From the NCBI GenBank assembly GCA_020832085.1, contig JAFIFJ010000134.1:1-64000 (forward strand): DNA of 64,000 nucleotides, written 5' to 3'. The notes under the pieces are model-generated. The model saw nothing but the letters and a program-made list of their open reading frames with translations, had not been told where the DNA came from and made no database searches. This DNA comes from Gammaproteobacteria bacterium (lineage in GTDB: Bacteria > Pseudomonadota > Gammaproteobacteria > Pseudomonadales > Azotimanducaceae). Shown here piece by piece: positions 45,180-53,182 of the stretch. Both the position numbers and the translations under genes were made by a program. Within the stretch, counting starts at the first letter, position 1, and every line of letters starts with the position of its first letter.

Positions 45180-45725
45180 ATGCGAGCCCACAAAATTGTT
45201 GCCCTGTTCACGCTGACCCTGCTGGCCCTGGCCGCCGCTGCCGCCCCCGAAGTGGGTGACCCTGCGCCTGATTTCACCCTGCCGGCCAGTGACGGCAACA
45301 TTTACGCCCTGTCGGACTTCCGCGGCCGGGAAGCCGTGGTCCTGGCCTGGTTCCCGCGGGCCTTCACCCGCGGCTGCACCATCGAGTGCAAGTCCCTGGC
45401 GGAGAACGGCCATCTGCTGCGCCCCTTCGCCGCCACCTACTTCATGGCCAGCGTGGACCCGGTGGAGAAGAACACGGCCTTCGCCGAGGAGACTGGCGCC
45501 GACTTTCCGCTGCTGTCCGACGCCGACCTCTCCGTAGCGGCTGCCTACGGCGTGCTGCACGAAGCGGGTTTCGCCCAGCGCTGGACCTTCTACATCGACG
45601 CCGACGGCATCATTGCCCACATCGACAAGAACGTGCAGCCCGCCACATCCGCCGAGGACATGGCTGCAACCTTGGAGGAACTCGGCGTACCTCGCCGGGA
45701 CAGCATCGCCTACGGGCGCGATTGA
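45180..45725 (+). CDS. Exported peroxiredoxin (BCP/AhpC-TSA-like)
   Basis: A 181-residue thiol peroxidase with an N-terminal signal peptide (hydrophobic to about residue 21, AAAAAPEVG), so it probably acts in the periplasm. The peroxidatic Cys66 and resolving Cys70 lie in [13 protein letters not shown], the atypical two-Cys BCP arrangement. [14 protein letters not shown] starts the thioredoxin fold. It reduces hydrogen or organic peroxides. Forty-one bases downstream, in the same direction, lies the candidate selenoprotein of the same superfamily. Confidence 0.92.
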   Translation: MRAHKIVALFTLTLLALAAAAAPEVGDPAPDFTLPASDGNIYALSDFRGREAVVLAWFPRAFTRGCTIECKSLAENGHLLRPFAATYFMASVDPVEKNTAFAEETGADFPLLSDADLSVAAAYGVLHEAGFAQRWTFYIDADGIIAHIDKNVQPATSAEDMAATLEELGVPRRDSIAYGRD

Positions 45726-45766
45726 GGTCCTCACCCCGAAGCGGGTCTGGAGAGGGAGCATTGATC

Positions 45767-46252
45767 ATGACGAGCAAACTCAACGGCGGCGACGCCTTCC
45801 CCGAAGTCGCGCTGACCACGACCGCAGGAGAAGTGCTCACCCTGCCGCGGGACCTCAGCAGTCCGTGGACGGTGGTGCTGTTCTATCGCGGCCACTGGTG
45901 ACCGTTCTGCCGCCGGCTCCTCGCCGGCTTTGAAGAGCGCCGTGCCGCGTTCTCCGACCAGGGCGTCAGCCTCATCGCCGCCAGCAATGACAGCCTCGCG
46001 GATACCTCCCGAGTCGCCGACGACCTGGGTTTTCCCGTGGCTTATGGCGTCACACCGGCCATCGCCGAGACCATCGGGGCCTGGTGGGAACCTCGCAGGG
46101 ATCACATCCAGCCCAGCGAGTTCATCCTGCGTCAGGACGGCCGCATCATCAGTTCCACGTACAGCAGCTCACCCGTGGGCAGACTCGATCCCGCGCAAAC
46201 GCTGACGCTGATCCGCTTCCTGAACGAACGGGCCAGACCAGCCTCCGGCTGA
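45767..46252 (+). CDS. Candidate selenoprotein: peroxiredoxin/redoxin-like protein with in-frame TGA (Sec)
   Basis: A reading frame of 161 residues when TGA at 45899-45901 is decoded as selenocysteine. The TGA falls at codon 45 in YRGHW-U-PFCRR, exactly where family members carry the first Cys of a C-x-x-C redox motif (usually RGHWCPYC or similar); Cys48 is kept. The same frame continues without other stops to TGA at 46250-46252 with family-like sequence (GVSLIAASNDSLADT, IQPSEFILRQDG). No frame change is needed. The role is presumed thiol- or selenol-based peroxide or disulfide reduction in the cytoplasm; no signal peptide is present. Sec would need selA, selB, selC and selD elsewhere. A nonsense mutation is the alternative. 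Confidence 0.82.
45902..45940 (+). promoter_or_regulatory. Possible bacterial SECIS hairpin after the TGA
   Basis: Directly after the TGA the RNA can fold in two ways. One has stem GCCGGC (45912-45917) with GCCGGC (45923-45928) around a five-base loop. The other pairs 45916-45922 with 45932-45938, has one mismatch and a nine-base loop that begins with G. Both lie at the 16-37-base distance expected of bacterial SECIS elements. Bacterial elements are poorly conserved, so this is only suggestive. Confidence 0.45.
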
Positions 46253-46317
46253 GTGCGCGTCCGACGCCATCTTCTGGCATGGTTGCGCCTTGGCCACTGA
46301 CAGGGAGACCTTCAAAA

Positions 46318-47478
46318 ATGGCGGACGCACCCTACCGGGTAACTGACCCGCAGGAACTGGGTATCGATCCCGGCAAGCTCGAAGAACTGCTCACCCGCGC
46401 CCGCCGCGAAGTGGACGAGGGCCTGCTGCCCGCCTGTCAGATCGCCATCGCCCGGCACGGCCGGCTGGCCGCCTTCGAGACCTTCGGCGACGCCGACAAC
46501 GACAACCTGTTCAATGTCTTCTCCTCCACCAAGGCCATCACGTCTGCCGCCGGCTGGCTGCTGATCCAGGACGGTCTGCTGGATATCGAAGAAAAGGTCG
46601 CCAGCATCATTCCGGAGTTCGCCGAAAACGGTAAGGAAGAGGTGACCGTCGAGCAGCTGTTCACCCACACCGCCGGTTTCCCCAGCGCACCGTTCCGGCC
46701 GACGGACTGGTTCGACCCCGACAAGCGCCTGCAGCGCTTCGCGTCCTGGCGCCTGAACTGGGAACCGGGAACGCGCTACGAGTACCACCCCACCTCCAGC
46801 ATGTGGGTGATCGCGGAAATCATCGAGCGCTTGAGCGACCGCTTCTTCGCCGTGTTCGTCCGCGAACGCATCATCGAACCCCTGGGGCTCTCGAACATGT
46901 TCGTCGGCTGCCCCGATGCCGAACATCCGCGCATCAAACCGGTGACGCATGTGGGTGAAGCGCTCACCGAGGCCGACTGGGCCGAACTCGGCCTGCCCAT
47001 GCCGCCGGCAACGGAAGTCACGCCCGAGGCCCTCGCCGGGTTCAACGAGACCGAGATGCGGCGGGTACCGGTCCCGGGCGGCGGCGGCATCATGACTGCC
47101 GCGGATCTGGCCCTGTTCCACCAGGCTCTGCTCAACGGCGGCCGCCTCGGCGACGGCCCGGAGATCTGGACGCCCGAGACCCTGACCCATGCGCTGGAAG
47201 TCCGCCACGACCTGCCGGACCCCATGGGCGTTCCCGCCCACCGGGCGCTGGGGCTGGTCATCGCCGGCGACGGCCAACGCAATCAGCGCGGCTTCGGCCA
47301 TACCAACAGTGAACATGCCTTCGGCCACGGCGGCGCCGGCGGCCAGATCGCCTGGGCTGATCCCCTCACCGGCATCTCCCTCGGCTACTGCACCAATGGC
47401 CACGACGCTAACAGCATCAGGCAGGCCCGCCGCGGGGTGGGCATCTCCAGCCGCGCAGCCGTTTGCGCGAAGGACTGA
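46318..47478 (+). CDS. Serine hydrolase of the beta-lactamase (class C/EstB) family
   Basis: A 386-residue protein of the beta-lactamase/penicillin-binding-protein-like esterase family. The S-x-x-K motif is S69-S-T-K72 in NVFSSTKAIT, followed by FTHTAGFP and the Y-containing segment YEYHPTSS. The third motif corresponds to FGHGGAGGQIAW (H-x-G form, as in EstB-type esterases). No signal peptide is evident, so an intracellular esterase or lactonase is more likely than an antibiotic-degrading enzyme. It starts at ATG 46318, 65 bp after the selenoprotein candidate. Confidence 0.9.
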   Translation: MADAPYRVTDPQELGIDPGKLEELLTRARREVDEGLLPACQIAIARHGRLAAFETFGDADNDNLFNVFSSTKAITSAAGWLLIQDGLLDIEEKVASIIPEFAENGKEEVTVEQLFTHTAGFPSAPFRPTDWFDPDKRLQRFASWRLNWEPGTRYEYHPTSSMWVIAEIIERLSDRFFAVFVRERIIEPLGLSNMFVGCPDAEHPRIKPVTHVGEALTEADWAELGLPMPPATEVTPEALAGFNETEMRRVPVPGGGGIMTAADLALFHQALLNGGRLGDGPEIWTPETLTHALEVRHDLPDPMGVPAHRALGLVIAGDGQRNQRGFGHTNSEHAFGHGGAGGQIAWADPLTGISLGYCTNGHDANSIRQARRGVGISSRAAVCAKD

Positions 47479-47822
47479 ACGTCAACTGTGGGAGTTTGCC
47501 AAGAACGTTCGTTCACGCTGTCGCGGAAGAAACATGCGATACGCTAACTGTGGGAGAGCGCTAGCGCCCGAAGGGCGATGCGCCGATTGGCACGACGTTC
47601 AGCGAAGCCAGTGCCTTCAGCTTCGGCACAACGCCTCGCAGTCGGCCCATTAGCTGCGCGAATAGGGCTCTCCCACAAAGGCGTGTTCCAATATGAAAAG
47701 TTGATTCGAAATAAAATAGTAGACGTATGTTTCATACGAGAGCCCCCGGAGCGCAGCGAAGGGGGCCGATCTGAACAGCCTCCATCGACAGTTCGGCTTC
47801 GGGCGACACGCCCTTTCGACGC
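47479..47822. other. Convergent intergenic region with REP elements and an A/T-rich patch
   Basis: About 340 bp between the converging serine hydrolase and xthA genes. It contains two TGTGGGAG elements (near 47490 and 47550), the diverged REP-family copy at 47577-47680, an A/T-rich patch at about 47690-47740 (GATTCGAAATAAAATAGTAG), and a GCCCCC...GGGGGC stem-loop at about 47742-47768. No gene is apparent; short frames here are not supported. Confidence 0.6.
47577..47680. repeat. REP-family repeat, diverged third copy
   Basis: GCGATGCGCCGATTGGCACG through CTCTCCCACAA aligns in order with the 104-bp repeats at 29221 and 29384, sharing CGCCGAT, TTCAGCGAAG, TTCAGCTTCGGCA, GTCGGCCCA and TCCCACAA. 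It lies in a convergent 3' intergenic gap. Confidence 0.65.
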
Positions 47823-48629
47823 CTACAGCGCAAGCGCCACTTCGATGCTCACCGGGCAGTGATCCGAGCCCATGACGTCGGCGTGGATACGGGCCGCCTT
47901 GACCTTCTTGGCCAGCGCCGACGACGCCATGACGTAGTCGATGCGCCAGCCCACGTTCCGTTCCCGGGCGCCACTGCGCAAAGTCCACCAGCTGTAGTGG
48001 CCATTGCCTTCATGGAACAGGCGGAACGTGTCCACGAATCCGGCGTCAACGAAGTTCTGGAACCCGGCCCGCTCCTCGACCGTGAAACCGTGCTTGCCTT
48101 CGTTGGCCTTGGGATGGGCCAGATCGTCCTCGGTGTGAGCCACATTGAAGTCGCCGCAGAAGATCACCGGCTTGCGGGCCTCGAGCTGCCGGCAGTGCTC
48201 GAGAAACGCCGGGTCCCAGCGCTCGTGACGCAGCGCCAGCCGGGACAGATCACCCTTGGCATTGGGCGTGTAGACGCTGACCACGAAGCACTTGGCGAAT
48301 TCGGCCGTGACGATGCGACCTTCACGGGTCGGGTCGCCATAGCCGTCATCCGCGAGTCCGTATGCGCCAATGAGATCCTCGCCGAAGCCTTCCCGCACCG
48401 ACCGTGCCGCCTTGCGCGCGAAGATCGCCGTCCCGGAGTAGCCCTTCTTCTCGGCAGCACTCCAGTAGGCTTCATAGCCGGGCAGATCGAGGTCCACCTG
48501 CTCCGGCGCCGCCTTGGTCTCCTGCAGACACAGCACGTCCGGCTGATGTTCTGCCATGAACGACTGCAGCGCGCCCTTGCGCAGCACAGCGCGGATCCCG
48601 TTCACGTTCCAGGAGTAGATCTTGATCAT
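47823..48629 (-). CDS. xthA: Exodeoxyribonuclease III
   Basis: A 268-residue AP endonuclease/3'-5' exonuclease for base-excision repair. It opens with MIKIYSWNVNGIRAVLRKG. The catalytic residues are in LCLQETKA (Glu), CGDFNVAHTEDDLAHP (Asp-x-Asn), RIDYVMAS and MGSDHCPVSIE (Asp-His pair). The length and all motifs are standard. The stop is close to a repeat-rich convergent intergenic region. The MFS gene stop lies 73 bp upstream on the same strand. Confidence 0.96.
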   Translation of the reverse strand: MIKIYSWNVNGIRAVLRKGALQSFMAEHQPDVLCLQETKAAPEQVDLDLPGYEAYWSAAEKKGYSGTAIFARKAARSVREGFGEDLIGAYGLADDGYGDPTREGRIVTAEFAKCFVVSVYTPNAKGDLSRLALRHERWDPAFLEHCRQLEARKPVIFCGDFNVAHTEDDLAHPKANEGKHGFTVEERAGFQNFVDAGFVDTFRLFHEGNGHYSWWTLRSGARERNVGWRIDYVMASSALAKKVKAARIHADVMGSDHCPVSIEVALAL

Positions 48630-48702
48630 CTGTCACTGTCCTCGTGTCTTGCGCTAGCGAAAGCGCCCATCCCGCCACAGCGCCCGGAGCCTCGAGCAGC
48701 CC

Positions 48703-49995
48703 TCAGGCTGCGGGCTCCCGATGCACCGTGACCCGTCGACCGATCCAGAACATGCTCGCGAACAGCAGCACGTACACGCCGGCGGCCACCACGTAGGGCA
48801 AGGCGGGACCGAACTGGTACAGCGCACCGCCGAGCAGCGGGCCGATGGCAAAGCCCAAGGGCCCGCAGGACCCTGCAACGCCGGCCACGGATCCCTGCTC
48901 CTGGGGCGACACGGCCAGTGACGCACCAGCCATGAACCCGGGCCCGGCCAGCCCCATGCCGAAGCCCTGGATCATCATGGCCACGGTGAGCCAGAGCTGA
49001 CTTTCCACCAGCGCCATCAGCGTGAACGCCAGAATCAGCAGCGGCATGGCCAGCTTGAGCAAAGTGAAGGGCGGCAACGTCAGCCGCTGGACGACGAAGC
49101 CCTGAGCCAGCAGAGAGAAGACCGCCGAACCCATCATGGCCAGACCCACTGCCTTGGCCGTGTCTGCAGCGCTGAGTTCGAGTACGTCCTGAAAGCGGAA
49201 ACCCATGGTCTGCTGCACCAGCGCCATGCCGGAGAACATCACCACGCCGACAACGACGAAGGGCAGGATGCGACGGTCGGTGTAACGCAACCGCGGTGGT
49301 TTGCGCGGCGCGCTGTGCTCGGGCGGGTGCGGCCCAGCCGGATGCGGCCCAGCCGGATGCGGCTTGGGCGGCTCGGGCAGGAAGCGCCAGACGAACAGGC
49401 CGTTGAGCAGGGCCACCACCGCCATGACCCACAGCGGTGCCAGCAGGGAGATCACCGCCAGCCCCGCAATGGCCGGACCGAGAATGGCACCGAGATTGTT
49501 CGCAGCCCCAGCGGCGCCCATGCCCTTCGTGCGGTTCTCCGGCGTCGTGATGTCGGCCATGTAGGCATTGGCCGCCGGCATGGAAGCCGCCATGACCGCG
49601 GCATGCAGCATGCGCGCGATCACCAGTGCCGCGAACAGCACCGTGCCGGTAAGCACACCGGTCATGCCCGCGTAGAGAACGGAATTGAACAGCACCGTCC
49701 CGGCTGCAAAGCCGAAGAGGCCGAACAGCAGCACCCGTTTGCGGCCGAAGCGGTCGCTGGCCCGACCCCAGATCGGACTGGCCAGAAAGACCATCAGCGC
49801 CGACGCGCCGATGATGAAGGTGATCTGCACCTCGGTCAGTCCGATCTCGCGCCCCAGCGGCGCCAGCACGGGGAACAGCACGGTGAAGCCCATGCCGACG
49901 CTGATCAGCGAGATCAGCAGGGTCCGGCGAGCATAGTCGGGGGAGAACGTAGTCAAGCTGTGGGGCCATCCGTCGGCATGCGGCAAACGCTGCAT
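48703..49995 (-). CDS. MFS transporter with repeat-encoded segments
   Basis: A protein of about 430 residues with twelve predicted helices. The MFS loop motif is SPIWGRASDRFGRKRVLLFG, followed by FAALVIARMLHAAVMAASMP. A low-complexity PKPHPAGPHPAGPHPPEHS insert between the two halves is encoded by three 15-bp units. The frame stays open upstream into the 14-bp tandem array to 50115, which makes the start hard to fix: candidates are ATG 49995, TTG 49956 and ATG 50115 inside the repeats; none has a strong ribosome-binding site. The substrate is unknown; it resembles tetracycline/multidrug-type exporters. Confidence 0.85.
   Translation of the reverse strand: MQRLPHADGWPHSLTTFSPDYARRTLLISLISVGMGFTVLFPVLAPLGREIGLTEVQITFIIGASALMVFLASPIWGRASDRFGRKRVLLFGLFGFAAGTVLFNSVLYAGMTGVLTGTVLFAALVIARMLHAAVMAASMPAANAYMADITTPENRTKGMGAAGAANNLGAILGPAIAGLAVISLLAPLWVMAVVALLNGLFVWRFLPEPPKPHPAGPHPAGPHPPEHSAPRKPPRLRYTDRRILPFVVVGVVMFSGMALVQQTMGFRFQDVLELSAADTAKAVGLAMMGSAVFSLLAQGFVVQRLTLPPFTLLKLAMPLLILAFTLMALVESQLWLTVAMMIQGFGMGLAGPGFMAGASLAVSPQEQGSVAGVAGSCGPLGFAIGPLLGGALYQFGPALPYVVAAGVYVLLFASMFWIGRRVTVHREPAA
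49326..49370. repeat. Three 15-bp in-frame repeats inside the MFS gene
   Basis: Units GGTGCGGCCCAGCCG, GATGCGGCCCAGCCG and a diverged GATGCGGCTTGGGCG encode PAGPH-like repeats in the central cytoplasmic loop. The shared core GGCCCAGCC is also the core of the 14-bp array at 50057-50112. Confidence 0.8.
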
Positions 49996-50056
49996 GAGAC
50001 CAGCAGCGGCGATCTGATACCAGTCCGAATGTGGCCCGGCGGGTTGGACCCGACCG

Positions 50057-50112
50057 GTGAGGCCCAGCCTGTGAGGCCCAGCCTGTGAGGCCCAGCCTGT
50101 GAGGCCCAGCCG
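50057..50112. repeat. Four tandem 14-bp repeats (array B)
   Basis: Four units of GTGAGGCCCAGCC followed by T, T, T and G. Read from TGAGGCCCAGCCTG, the unit aligns with TCAGGCCGAGCCAG of array A at 12333 with three differences and the same length and copy number. It lies just 5' of the MFS gene and 107 bp upstream of a divergent SDR gene; degenerate copies may extend to about 50043. Confidence 0.9.
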
Positions 50113-50218
50113 CAAGCCCGACCCTGAACGAGCAGTTGCCCCAATGGGTTGGAAGACGCAGGCTTCGGCTTCGTCGTCGCGTGTTTATGGGGATGGGCAA
50201 TCTGTGGGGAGGGAAGCA

Positions 50219-51040
50219 ATGAGCGCAGAGCAGGACGGCCGGCTTGCCGGCAAAGTGGCGCTGATCACCGGTGGTTCCAGCGGCATCGGCCGTGCCTGTG
50301 CCCTGCGCTATGCAGAGGAAGGTGCGGACATCGTCATCGCCGACCGGGATGGGGCGCGGGGTTCCGAGGCCGTCGCCGAGATCAGGTCCAACAGCAACTG
50401 TCGAACGCTGTTCGTGCAGGTGGACGTGGCGCAGGAGGACAGTATCGAAGCCATGGTCGCCGCGGCCGTCAAGGAGTTCGGCCACATCGACACGGTGGTC
50501 GCTGCTGCCGGCATCTCCAGCGCATCTTATGTCAGCGGCGCGCCCACGGCGGATGACACCCCCGCCGAGGGGCGACACCTCGTCAACATGCCGGTCTCGA
50601 ACTGGCAGCGGGTACTCGACGTGAATCTCACCGGCGTCATGCTCACCGACCGCGTGGTGGCGCGGCACATGATCGAGCAGGGCATCCACGGCACCATCGT
50701 CAACGTCGCCTCATCGGCTGCGCGACTGGCCCTGCCCGGAGCGGCGGACTACTGCGTCTCCAAGGCCGGCGTGGCCATGCTGACCCAGGTCCTGGCCATG
50801 GAACTGCTGCCTCATCAGATCCGCGTCAATGCCATCGGCCCGGGATTCATCGAGACCCCCATGACCCAGGCCATGCGCGAGAAACCCGAAAGCCACGCTG
50901 CCATGATCGAACGCACGCCCATGGGTCGCCTCGGCACGCCCCGGGAAATGGCCAACACGGCGCTTTATCTGGCCTGCGAGGAGTCTTCCTACACGACAGG
51001 CCATACCCTCTATCCCAACGGCGGCATGTTCGTGGGGTGA
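50219..51040 (+). CDS. SDR family oxidoreductase
   Basis: A 273-residue NAD(P)-dependent dehydrogenase. Cofactor loop TGGSSGIG, AAAG in place of NNAG, catalytic Ser in NVASSAARL and Y-C-V-S-K are complete. An insertion of about 15 residues (SGAPTADDTPAEGRHLVN) lies after the AAAG strand and may shape the substrate pocket. GGGGAGGGAAGCA precedes the ATG. It is divergent from the MFS gene across the 14-bp array and convergent with the enoyl-CoA hydratase gene. Confidence 0.92.
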   Translation: MSAEQDGRLAGKVALITGGSSGIGRACALRYAEEGADIVIADRDGARGSEAVAEIRSNSNCRTLFVQVDVAQEDSIEAMVAAAVKEFGHIDTVVAAAGISSASYVSGAPTADDTPAEGRHLVNMPVSNWQRVLDVNLTGVMLTDRVVARHMIEQGIHGTIVNVASSAARLALPGAADYCVSKAGVAMLTQVLAMELLPHQIRVNAIGPGFIETPMTQAMREKPESHAAMIERTPMGRLGTPREMANTALYLACEESSYTTGHTLYPNGGMFVG

Positions 51041-51050
51041 GGCTGCTGGA

Positions 51051-51848
51051 TCAGGGCACCCGGCGGAACTTCGCCGGGCGCTTTTCAATGAGCGCCATGG
51101 CACCTTCCCGGGCATCGGCGCCGGCCACGAAGCGTTCCTGGGCCTCGTGGGCTTCCTCCAGCGCGCTGCGGTAGTTGGCGCCCAGGTGCCGATAGACCAG
51201 ACGCTTGGTCTCAGCCAATGCCGCAGGTGCGACATTGGCCGCCAGATCCTCGATGTAGGCGCGGGCACTGCCGAGCAACTCGTCTGCAGGCAGCAGCCGC
51301 TCCACCATGCCGATGTCAAAGGCGCGGCGGGCGTCGATGCGGGCACTGCTCCAGAGCAGATCCAGGGCCTGCCCCGTACCCACCAGACGCGGCAAGAGCC
51401 AGCTCGACCCGTGTTCGGCGATGAGGCCACGCTTGGTGAACACCGTGGTGAAGCTGGCATCCTGTGACGCAAAGCGCAGATCGCTGGCCAACGCCAGAAT
51501 CACGCCACCGCCTGCTGCCACCCCGTTGACCGCGGCAATCACGGGCTTGGGTACTTCCAGCAGATAGCTGAACAGACCCGGCAGTGCCCCCGGATCCCGC
51601 TGGCCAGCGGAGGCACCGGCTTCCGTCACGGCGGCAAGCACAGCGGAATCGAGTCCGGCGGAGAAGGCCCGGCCGTTGCCGGTGATGACAATCCCCACCA
51701 CCCGCGGGTCCGCCACCGCTGCGTCCACCGCCGCCCGGATCTCGGCCAGCATGGGGTAGGTGAAAGCATTCAGGCGCCCGGGCCGATTCAAGCGGATCAG
51801 TGCCACGGGATCGTCGATTTCGAACTCGATGTCTTCAAACGTACGCAT
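51051..51848 (-). CDS. Enoyl-CoA hydratase/isomerase family protein
   Basis: A 265-residue crotonase-fold enzyme. The first oxyanion-hole block is GNGRAFSAGLDS and the second is NGVAAGGGVILALASDLRFAS; the segment GLIAEHGSSWLLPRLVG has a Glu in the active-site loop, consistent with hydratase or isomerase activity. The substrate is an unsaturated acyl-CoA of unknown structure. AGAGGAATCCCG gives a good ribosome-binding site for ATG 51848. A palindromic mobile-type element starts 54 bp upstream. Confidence 0.91.
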   Translation of the reverse strand: MRTFEDIEFEIDDPVALIRLNRPGRLNAFTYPMLAEIRAAVDAAVADPRVVGIVITGNGRAFSAGLDSAVLAAVTEAGASAGQRDPGALPGLFSYLLEVPKPVIAAVNGVAAGGGVILALASDLRFASQDASFTTVFTKRGLIAEHGSSWLLPRLVGTGQALDLLWSSARIDARRAFDIGMVERLLPADELLGSARAYIEDLAANVAPAALAETKRLVYRHLGANYRSALEEAHEAQERFVAGADAREGAMALIEKRPAKFRRVP

Positions 51849-51901
51849 CGGGATTCCTCTTTAGTTCGCAGCCATCCAGGTCAGTCGTTTGCGGCGCTGC
51901 T

Positions 51902-52168
51902 TAGTGTCCCGAACCCGAAGTTCGCAGTCTGTGCGCGAGCCTGTATGGCTGCCGGGCAAGGCGCGTTCGCGAAGACGTGGTGGGCCCCACGTGGAGCGGA
52001 CGCAACACCGCCCGGCGGCCATACAGGCCGCGCCCTCCGGGAGCTTGCCTGCGGCCCGGACACCGCGTTGCACCTCGTCGACGTATTCCCGATACGCCTC
52101 CTCGGCGCGCCTTGTGTCCGAACCGCAGGCAAGCTCACAGTGCTGCGAACTTCGGGTTCGGGACACTA
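51902..52168. mobile_element. MITE-like nested palindromic element
   Basis: A 267-bp segment bounded by perfect 26-bp inverted repeats (TAGTGTCCCGAACCCGAAGT... at the left, its complement ending GGGACACTA at the right). Two further internal inverted repeats exist: GCCTGTATGGC-T-GCCGGGC pairs with its partner near 52010-52028 with one mismatch, and GAGCTTGCCTGCGG at about 52040 pairs with CCGCAGGCAAGCTC near 52123. It encodes no transposase. The flanking TA at both ends fits a TA target duplication as in IS630/mariner-type elements, but this could be coincidence. The right end supplies the last codons of rarD. Confidence 0.7.
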
Positions 52169-53061
52169 CTTACGGCGGCCGCGCTGAACAGCAGCAGCGC
52201 CAGCCAGATCAATCCGAAGGTCCACCATTGTGTCGTGGCAAAGGGCTCAGCGAACACCCACACCGCCAGCGCGAACTGTATCGACGGGGCCAGGTACTGA
52301 AAGAAGCCCAGGGAACCCAGCGAGAGCCGATTGGCGGCGGCAGCGAAGCACAAAAGCGGCAGCATGGTGATGGGCCCGGCCAGGAACAGTTTGCCGTTGT
52401 CGGCCAGCCCCGGCGGGAACATACCGCCGCCCTGGGCGCCGTGCCATGCGAGCCAGATGAGGGCCAGCGGCAGCAGCATCCAGGTTTCGACCGTGAGGCC
52501 GGTAAAGGCATCCACCCCCAGACGCTTGCGAATCAGACCGTAGAAGGCAAAGGAGAAGGCCAGCGCGAGCCCGAGCCAGGGCACGTCCCCGAAGCGGACG
52601 ATCTCGTTGCCGACGCCGATGACGGCCACGACAACGGCCAGCCCTTGCAGGGGCCGCAGGCGCTCGCCCAGAAACAGCATGCCCATCACCACACTCACCA
52701 GAGGATTGATGAAGTAGCCGAGGCTGGCTTCCAGGACCCGTTCGGAGACCACCGCATAAATGAACAGCAGCCAGTTGCCGCCGATCAGCACACCTGACAG
52801 CGCCAGCCAGCCCAGGCTGCGGGGACTGCCCAGCACCGCGCGCAGCCTGGCGCGGCCACCAATGACCAGCACCAGCGGCAACAGCAGCAGGGCCGACCAC
52901 AGCACCCTGTGAGCGACGATCTGCAAGGCGCCGAAGTCGTCGATCCAACGAAAGTAAAGGGGGGCAATGCCCCAGATGCCGTAGGCCGCCGCGGCAAACA
53001 GCGAGCCGGTGACGGCCGCCCTGTCCCAACCCGGCTCGCCGATGCTCTGCCGCGGCCTCAT
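52135..53061 (-). CDS. rarD: EamA family transporter RarD
   Basis: A 308-residue membrane protein with ten predicted helices of the drug/metabolite transporter type. The early AAAYGIWGIAPLYFRWIDD and AHRVLWSALLLLPL blocks, then VLIGGNWLLFIYAVVSERVLEASLGYFINPL, are diagnostic of RarD. Start at ATG 53061 follows AGGTGACC. The C-terminal residues SSVPNPKFAAL and the stop lie inside the palindromic element at 51902-52168, so the original gene end seems to have been replaced. Substrate of RarD proteins is not established. Confidence 0.92.
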   Translation of the reverse strand: MRPRQSIGEPGWDRAAVTGSLFAAAAYGIWGIAPLYFRWIDDFGALQIVAHRVLWSALLLLPLVLVIGGRARLRAVLGSPRSLGWLALSGVLIGGNWLLFIYAVVSERVLEASLGYFINPLVSVVMGMLFLGERLRPLQGLAVVVAVIGVGNEIVRFGDVPWLGLALAFSFAFYGLIRKRLGVDAFTGLTVETWMLLPLALIWLAWHGAQGGGMFPPGLADNGKLFLAGPITMLPLLCFAAAANRLSLGSLGFFQYLAPSIQFALAVWVFAEPFATTQWWTFGLIWLALLLFSAAAVSSVPNPKFAAL

Positions 53062-53182
53062 GGTCACCTGACTCCCCCTGCTGCAGCGCGCAGCATACCC
53101 AAAGTTGGTGGACGGAAGCTGCACGATCCCGTTCAATCACCGCTGGCCCACAGCGGGTTCGAAGACATCAGGGAGCTGGCGC

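Noticed and set aside
45767-45901. Reading the gene as truncated at TGA 45899, or as a nonsense pseudogene
   Set aside because: The frame continues with conserved sequence for 117 codons and the stop sits exactly on the redox Cys position, so selenocysteine fits better; a mutation is still possible.
48626-50689. Very long minus-strand open frame over the MFS region
   Set aside because: It is a shifted frame of the MFS gene; its translation is Arg/Gly-rich without family features, while the MFS frame shows helices and the MFS motif.
51861-52166. Open frames inside the palindromic element
   Set aside because: They follow inverted-repeat DNA and show no family character; the segment is better explained as a non-coding element.
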